A stretch of DNA of 64,000 nt, from assembly GCF_030272615.1 (NCBI RefSeq), contig NC_081415.1, positions 367,828,667-367,892,666 on the forward strand, read 5' to 3'. The notes under the pieces are model-generated. The model was not told the origin of the DNA, made no database searches, and saw only the letters and a program-made list of their open reading frames with translations. Numbering within the stretch: position 1 is the stretch's first letter; the number at the start of each line of letters is the position of its first letter. Below are positions 58,250-64,000 of the stretch, piece by piece. A program made the translations under genes and the position numbers. The stretch comes from Cryptomeria japonica (taxonomy: Eukaryota; Streptophyta; Pinopsida; Cupressales; Cupressaceae).

Positions 58250-58570
58250 CCATTGTGTATTCTCACACACTGGAATGTGCTACATAAACCAACACTTTGT
58301 TTGCCACAATCAGATGTTGAAACTTCTTAAGACTTTTGACCACTGCAAAGGTTTTTTTCTCCAAAGTTATACTTAACTTCATATCCCTTCAGTGTCCTTA
58401 AATATAAAGCTATTGGATGTTCACTTTTTATCTCTTGATCCTTGTGTGTTAACATGACAACTATGCTATTTTCACCACCATAAACATACATAATAAAATC
58501 TTTATAGAAATCGAGATTCATTAGAACAAGTGTTGAGGCTATAGCTTCTTTTACCTTCATAAAAGCTAGC
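58250..58570 (-). pseudogene. RT-linked RNase H of relic F
   Basis: KVKEAIASTLVLMNLDFYKD leads into FIMYVYGGENSIVVMLTHKD, then HPIALYLRTLKGYEVKYNF. Where the first catalytic Asp should be there is Tyr (MYVYGG), parallel to Phe in A and B. It follows RT directly. Confidence 0.75.
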
Positions 58571-58599
58571 CTCCCTTCTAGAGTCTATTTGAATTTTTT

Positions 58600-59650
58600 G
58601 ATCTTTTCAAAGCATGAGTGATTGGTCATATGAACCTACAAAAGTTTGATATGAAATTGTTTACAAAATTAATCTTTATGGGGAAAAATTTGCTCCCTTT
58701 TTGTTCACTAGTAAGGGAGATTCCTTGATTACTTTTACTCAATTGGGATCAATTGAAATTCCTTCTTTGGAGACCACATGTCTAAGGAACTTACCTTGGG
58801 AAAATCCAAACACACATTTCTTTGGATTTAAGGATATCCCAAACTCTTCACACTTTTGGAACACTTCTTCTAGACGACCAAAATCGTTTTCCTTCCTTGT
58901 GGAGAATACAGTAAGGTCATCTAGGTAAATCAAGATGATCTTTTGATGAGCTCTTTGAAAGCTATGTCCATAGCATGCTGGAAGGTGGCCCCTACATTTG
59001 ATAGCCCAAATGGTATTTTAGCATAAGTAAACATTCCCCACTTTTGGTAAATGTTATTTTATGTTGATCTTCTTCTTTTATTGGAAGTATCCAGAGAATC
59101 CATCTAGTAGGGAAAACATCTCTGAACCAACAATTGTCTGCAAAATTTGCTCCATTAAAGGGAGTGGATAGTGATCTTTGAGGGATACTTTGTTCCAGTC
59201 CCAAAAATCCATACATAAGCGGATATCACCATTCTTTTTTCGAATAGGTAATAGGTTTGAAACCTAGGTGTTATGCTTGATCAGATATATAATTCAAGAA
59301 TCCACTAGCTTTTTCAGCTCTTGGGCCATGAGGGATTTAGCCTTCAAGTTGACGGGTCTTTGTTTTTGTCAGATGGGTTTTGCTCCTTCTGCCACCTTAA
59401 TAGTATGTTGAATAACACTATGATCATATCATCTCAGATCGTCATAACTCCAGGATACAATCTTTTTGTATTTGTCACAAAGGTAAATCAAGCATTCTTT
59501 ATCTTTTTTAGGGACATATTTTCCCACTTTCAACTTCCTATTTTCTCCAACCTCTAAGTCTTCATAATCACTCTTAGCAGTGACAAAAACACGTTTGTCA
59601 TTCCTAGAATCATCACAATAAAAAATAATTCTCAAGGGTAATAAAACCTT
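58600..59650 (-). pseudogene. Reverse transcriptase of relic F
   Basis: Pieces in order on the minus strand: ECLIYLCDKYKKIVSWSYDD near 59490-59430; RRKNGDI-like sequence near 59235; a DGFSGY-like stretch near 59095 in a shifted frame; and an intact YLDD box in MIYLDDLTVFSTRKEND at 58933, followed by FGISLNPKKCVFGFSQGKFL and HVVSKEGISIDPN. The palm is split by frameshifts. Confidence 0.8.
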
Positions 59651-60027
59651 TACGTAGCTTATTTCCTTTCAATTGAATTATTAGATCTTCATATGCCTAG
59701 TCAATCTTTGGTTGCAATGAATCCCAAAATTATTTAAATTGTTGTATGAACATAGTGATTTGAGCATTATTCTAAAAAACTTTCCAATTGTTCTCATTGT
59801 TTGGTATTTTCGGCCTAGCTATCATTTATATTGAACTTCCATTAGCCGGCAAATTTGTAACAAGGCTAAACTATGATCTAATTAATGCTAATCTAGCCTC
59901 TATATTTTGATTCTAAGGCATAGCCTAAATGTTGAATGCTTCAAATCCTTCAACCAAATCTCAAACATGATGTCGGTAAGATCTCATCCACACATTATTT
60001 CCTACAAAAGAATTCCTTACTTGCTTA
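59651..60027 (-). pseudogene. Extra RNase H of relic F, C-terminal half, and linker to RT
   Basis: From the edge of insertion G: NNVWMRSYRHHV, DLVEGFEAFNI and NQNIEARLAL, matching the end of the B domain (KHVHMRSYHHRAWDLIKSFD, AFNIQRIPQKTN). Then IPNNENNWKVF, ITMFIQQFK, LIIQLKGNKLRKGFITLE, matching the linker before RT in B. Several TAG stops replace expected Gln or Trp. Confidence 0.75.
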
Positions 60028-60989
60028 TGTCATGCCCAAACTTTTGGGCACAAACGGAATAATTTTTTTTTTTTTTTAAACTTTATCTAATAAAACTAAG
60101 TGCGCTAAATAATGCATTAACAAGTCTTGTCTTAACTGCATTTGATTTCTTCCATCTAATAAATAATCTAAACACTAGATCAAGTAAGCGAGATCATCTA
60201 AACTGAATGCAAAACAATAATTCTCCAAAGAATTATTATTATCTCATCAAGTAATTAGTAATAATAATTTCGTTTAAACATAAGGCTCTAAATAATTTTA
60301 GAAGAGATTTTATTGATCTCAAATAGCCTATTAATTGCCTGGAAATTTAATTAATTTGCCCTAGCACTTAGCTTTATAAAACCTATTATTATTTTAACAA
60401 TAATTATAATTTGTCTAGAGTATGACTCTAGGGTCAATTAATCCCATAATGAAATTGTGCTATAAAAATTTTATTATAGTTTGGCCAATAAAATTTAACT
60501 CCTAAGGCTAGCCATTTCTAAAGCATTTATTATGATTTCCCAATTATTAAACCCCAAAAAGGGTTCTAAAACTAGCTTATAATTAAAGCCCTAAGGAAAA
60601 AGACTCTACTTAATAACAAAAGTAAGTCCACTATTAGAATATTTATTCCAATTCAAGTCTAAACTTGTAAGTCATTTTTATATATGTGTCTACATATATA
60701 AACTATGACTATCACTCCTTGGAGTTATATATATATATATATATGAATAATTAATTACATATGGGGTTACAAGGAGTTGTTGTAAAAAGAATATTATCCT
60801 ATTCAAAATCTATGGGGGAAATACCTTATTCAAATTTTGAATAGGGTTTCCCCCTCTTCTTTTTTTTATAATAAATAAATTTAAAACCCTAACTTTTTAC
60901 ATACCCCACACATGTTTATTTTTTTTATATTTATCTATGTGTGTTTTGCCCTAACCCAAAAATTGGGTTAGGGCTTGTGAGTGTGTGTG

Positions 60990-61340
60990 TTCTTTGTTTT
61001 TGGTGTGCAGATCTGAGAATGGAGCGGCGGCCAAAGAAGGCACCATGGTAGACGAGTCGAGGCGCTCATGCTGGCAGAGGGCCGAGCAGATGCGCAAGGG
61101 AGGGGGGAAGCCAGAAGTGGCATCCACTGCAGTACCCCGCAGGGAGCGGCCGCCGTCCACTAACAGTGGTGGCTGCCGCATAGTCACCGCCGCTGGGGGT
61201 CGCCCGCAGTGGCGAGCTTCACCCTGCCCACTGCAGACAGCCCACAATGAGCGGCGTCTGCTCATTGCAGCGCTCACAAGGGAGAAAGGGAGGCCCCGAT
61301 CCGATGGGGTAGGGTTTCTTGGCCCTCCCCCCGAGTCTGC
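60990..61340. other. GC-rich island inside insertion G
   Basis: About 350 bases of strongly GC-rich, CpG-containing sequence (GGAGCGGCGGCC, GGAGCGGCCGCCG) in a window that is otherwise AT-rich. Both strands are open (60985-61353 plus, 61277-60951 minus), as GC-rich DNA often is, and neither protein has a recognisable motif. It may be the promoter-proximal or leader part of the LTR of G. Confidence 0.5.
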
Positions 61341-61386
61341 AATAATAATTTAAATTTTTATTTTATTTTTTATTAAAAACAAACAA

Positions 61387-61390
<4 letters not shown>

Positions 61391-61473
<83 letters not shown>
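61391..61473 (+). repeat. (TA)n microsatellite
   Basis: About 41 perfect TA units, preceded by GCA and followed by TGTTTCCC. A shorter TA run is at 60727-60745. Confidence 0.95.
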
Positions 61474-61476
<3 letters not shown>

Positions 61477-62444
61477 TCCCCCTTTTTTTTTTCTTTGGTG
61501 TTATAATGGTAAAAAGGAAGATAAGTTTACCTAGCTGTGACATTATTTTTTTTTTATATATTTATATATATATGTAAATGTAGTTGTAAATATAAACACA
61601 CTTTAGCTTGCTGTAAATTCTTTTATCATTTTAACTCATGCAACCAACTGATAAAACAGTGATAGTAGGGAATAGATGAGATTTTTTTTCTTTTAATAAG
61701 TCAATATGTATGCTTTAAATTCTACTGTTATTTTTTTTTGTATGTAAATCAAATCTAATAATAATTTACCTAGCACACTACAATGGAAAATGTCATTCTT
61801 TTTTTTGGTTAAGTATTCAGTTTATTTCTTTCCTATTAAAAAGAACATTAACAACAAGCTCTAATATATATATTTTTCTTTTTTTTATTCTTAGATGCTA
61901 ACTTTAGAAATAGATCACTAATTAGATTTATTTTCCTGCAATTTAATAAAATGACAGAAAGTAATAAATTATAACAGCAACTATATTAGCCTAGGAAACA
62001 TTAAAATCAATTCAAAGTTAAATATATTAAACCTATTTCACTAAATTTGTATTTGTATTTAACTCAAAAGGTCTATATGCATGCTTTTCCCATTTTCCAT
62101 AATGTTGTTTGCATGAGGAAATAAAAGAACCCTAAAATTTCAAAAATAACATGAATGCAATAACCCCTTTTTTTTTTAAACTAAAGGACTTAATAAAGCT
62201 CATACATTTCATTTTTTTTTTTGCAAAAATAACTAAGTAAAATAATGCATTTCTTTAAGCATATTTAGGAGACAATGTAGATAATATTACAAATGGGATT
62301 GAAAACCCTACTAGTCTCTCCTTTCCATTGAATGAGAACTTAAAATAAAATACATACATTTCCTTGCTTTTGAAAAATAAATACAACATTTGGCTTTTCT
62401 TTACAAACTACAACATAAATACATCTTCGAATCTCAAAAAAAAA

Positions 62445-62795
62445 ATTAAGTATTTGATACGCATACATTGAGTAGGGCAAAGTCCTCTAGCCAATCCTTC
62501 ATATTCAACCTTATTGTTAGTGCAGGGAAACTAGAATCAGAAGACTTTTTTGTTCTACTCCCCACTTGGTGAGACTATGCACACCACTGCTTAGAAGCCA
62601 ATTTTGCACTTTGCACCGTCAAAGTACATGACCCATAGCTTCGGCACAGAATCTTGCTCACACTTAGAAGCTACTTCTTTACTTTTGTGACCTGAGTAAT
62701 GGTCTAGTTTTCATAAAAAATGATATATATTCCCAAACCAATCACATGATAACTACCAAAGGGGTCACTATCGATGAACTAATTAACTGGTCTTC
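62445..62795 (-). pseudogene. Extra RNase H of relic F, N-terminal half
   Basis: Minus strand: SYHVIGLGIYIIFYEN near 62750 matches B just before its domain (KYHATSLGTYYIFDEN). LWVMYFDGAKCKIGF near 62610 keeps the first catalytic Asp. NNKVEYEGLARGL near 62510 keeps the Glu; CMRIKYL follows at the edge of insertion G. The third acidic site lies in the part lost at the junction. Confidence 0.75.
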
Positions 62796-63337
62796 TTCCT
62801 TTTCATTGTTAGACTTGTGTGAATGTTGTCATTATTGTCATTGATGTCAAATCTGGTTATCCAATTAGACTGGATCTATTGGAAGCAACTTTTGGTATGT
62901 GGTTTTGGTATTGTTGGTTGAGAAACAATGCTAGAAAGGTATGAGATATGATGCAAGGAATAAATGATCTACTAATGTTATTTTCAGAAGATCCTCATCT
63001 CTGGAATTTTGAGTTGTGCCTATTTTGGTTTTATCATGTTCTGGCATCAGTTGTGCATGTTTCAATATCAGTGGTATTTGTGTTTTTTGTATTTTGGAGT
63101 TAGTTGTTGTGCTTGTATTTTTGCACTTGTGGGTCTATATCTATAGTTATGGTAGACCCTTATTCTGCTCCAATAATTAAGGTATATGCATTGGTAAATG
63201 AAATGTGTGAAAGAAGCATGTAGAAGTTCATATGAAGACTGACTTTGTTATCATGTTTTTAGTTAAGGCTTTATTGGATATATTATGTAAATCATTTGTG
63301 TTTGGCTGACATATTATCTCAGTGTATGTGATTTTCG

Positions 63338-63338
<1 letters not shown>

Positions 63339-63406
<68 letters not shown>
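63339..63406 (+). repeat. (TG)n microsatellite
   Basis: About 34 perfect TG units inside LTR-H upstream of its TATA box. Confidence 0.95.
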
Positions 63407-63407
<1 letters not shown>

Positions 63408-63533
63408 AAGTGCATTTAGTAGAAGCATGGTATGGATGGTGGATGAAGAATGTAGCATGTGTATGAGTTATCAAAATTATAGGAGTGGGAGTTGTTGATA
63501 GTGAAGGAGTTTCAAAAAGAGAAGAAACAAAGG

Positions 63534-63544
63534 TATATATAAAG
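63534..63544 (+). promoter_or_regulatory. TATA box in LTR-H
   Basis: TATATATAAAG about 730 bases after the LTR start, a usual place for an LTR promoter in a long LTR. Confidence 0.5.
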
Positions 63545-64000
63545 AAGAGTAACCATGCAAATAGTGTTCTAGTAATCCCTTATCAAATTTATTGCGAGTG
63601 ATTGGTTTGGCAGAGTAATGCAGTAATCCCTTGTCGAATTTGCTACTGGTAATTGTGGATAATGTAACGATATTCCTTTACCGGATTTGTTTTGTGTTTT
63701 ATGAGTTGTAATTTGAGCTTAATCTAGAACTGACCTCATGCATTAGGAGATGCAATTTTCTTCAATTCAACTATTTTTCTATTGCAGTGAGCATTCAGTA
63801 GTGAGCCTCTTTTCTAATATGGTAGTGAGTCATTCGGCAGTGAGCCACCCCTTTTGTAAAAACCATATAACTAGTTATATTATCTTAAGAACCAACACTC
63901 TTCATGGTTTTTCTCATTTTGGTTTTCCACATAAAAAATATGGTGTTTCTTTTATGGCTGTGTTATTTGTTTATTCTGCATTTTGATATTTCATGTTGAT

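Larger units (their letters stand above)
60028..62440. mobile_element. Insertion G splitting the RNase H of relic F
   Basis: The RNase H sequence of F stops at about 60027 and resumes at about 62445, so the material between is an insertion. It begins TGTCATGCCCAAACTTTTGGGCA, an LTR-like TG start with a perfect 7-base hairpin. A TGTGACA near 61536-61542 could be the matching LTR end of a 1.5 kb LTR; the rest would be more AT-rich sequence. It holds a GC-rich island and an AT microsatellite. No coding domain or target duplication was found. Confidence 0.5.
54660..62800 (-). mobile_element. Ty3/gypsy relic F (Tat-like), interrupted by G and cut by H
   Basis: Minus-strand relic without recognisable LTRs. 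Reading down from 62800: N-terminal half of the extra RNase H, insertion G (60028 to ~62440), C-terminal half of that RNase H, linker, RT, RNase H, integrase, accessory ORF. Gag and protease would lie beyond the LTR-H insertion at 62807. F is the most decayed of the three Tat-like copies. Confidence 0.75.
62807..64000 (+). repeat. Copia-type LTR-H, 5' part (runs off the window)
   Basis: Starts TGTTAGACTTGTGTG at the point where relic F stops, then ATTGTCATTGATGTCAA as in LTR-I (19942 downward). A TATA box TATATATAAAG is at 63534-63544, followed by three degenerate ~50-base units (AGTAATCCCTT.TC.AATTT; near 63570, 63623 and 63667) and GTGAGC-type direct repeats at 63786-63850. A (TG)n tract is in the upstream half. 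The window ends before any LTR end or primer-binding site. Confidence 0.6.

Noticed and set aside
60990-61340. GC-rich block as ribosomal RNA
   Set aside because: No stretch of conserved rRNA sequence that I recognise; composition alone is not evidence.
60951-61353. Open frames on both strands in the GC-rich block as a host gene
   Set aside because: GC-rich DNA has few stops by chance; the two frames overlap on opposite strands, show no motif and lie inside an insertion.
61386-61577. Open frame of alternating Tyr-Ile
   Set aside because: Pure translation of the (TA)n microsatellite; no gene.
63228-63458. Open frame with Thr-His repeats on the minus strand
   Set aside because: Translation of the (TG)n microsatellite inside LTR-H.

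Overview
The window looks like intergenic DNA from a seed plant with a very large, repeat-filled genome. A gymnosperm such as a conifer is my best guess, by inference only. No intact host gene is visible. Almost all recognisable sequence is LTR retrotransposon, nested and decayed, plus one relic of a pentatricopeptide-repeat (PPR) gene. Nearly every coding frame carries stops or frameshifts, many of them TAG where glutamine is expected.

Layout. (A) 1-15481 is a composite Ty3/gypsy block flanked by two copies of a ~2 kb LTR ('LTR-X', <1-1346 and 13474-15481). Inside it, on the minus strand, lie a large accessory ORF (13209-9635), a second LTR-like segment ('LTR-Y', from 8610) with its own primer-binding site, and a Tat-like gag-pol (8231-1492). 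Block A sits in the leader of a Ty1/copia relic (15482 to ~18455) that keeps gag and protease but has no integrase or RT. A minus-strand copia-type LTR follows (18660-19942). Then come a second accessory-ORF relic (D, 25505-22250), a PPR relic (26400-27480) and a third accessory-ORF fragment (E, ~30760-29850). (B) 33939-53251 is a ~19 kb plus-strand Tat-like element with ~1.1 kb LTRs and near-matching target duplications. It carries gag, RNase H, RT, a deleted integrase, an antisense ORF and a sense accessory ORF. A chromovirus (C, 39585-46883, minus strand, 1.43 kb LTRs) sits inside it. (F) ~62800-54660 is an older minus-strand Tat-like relic with the order RNase H, RT, integrase, accessory ORF. 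It is interrupted by insertion G (60028 to ~62440, with a GC-rich island and a long AT microsatellite) and cut off on its 5' side by a copia-type LTR (H, 62807 to window end).

Two features recur across the Tat-like copies A, B and F. First, an additional RNase H domain lies upstream of RT, while the usual RNase H after RT has an aromatic residue where its first catalytic aspartate should be. Second, a long accessory protein of unknown function (N-terminal conserved core, proline-rich linker, coiled-coil C-terminal half) is present. In B and F it follows integrase on the same strand. In B it starts head-to-head with an antisense ORF. I do not recognise the family of either extra protein. This accessory module is the best candidate in the window for something poorly described.

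Relative ages agree with the nesting. In short LTR samples compared by eye, the B pair differs at roughly one base in seven, the C pair (inside B) at roughly one in fourteen, and the LTR-X pair at roughly one in twenty-five.
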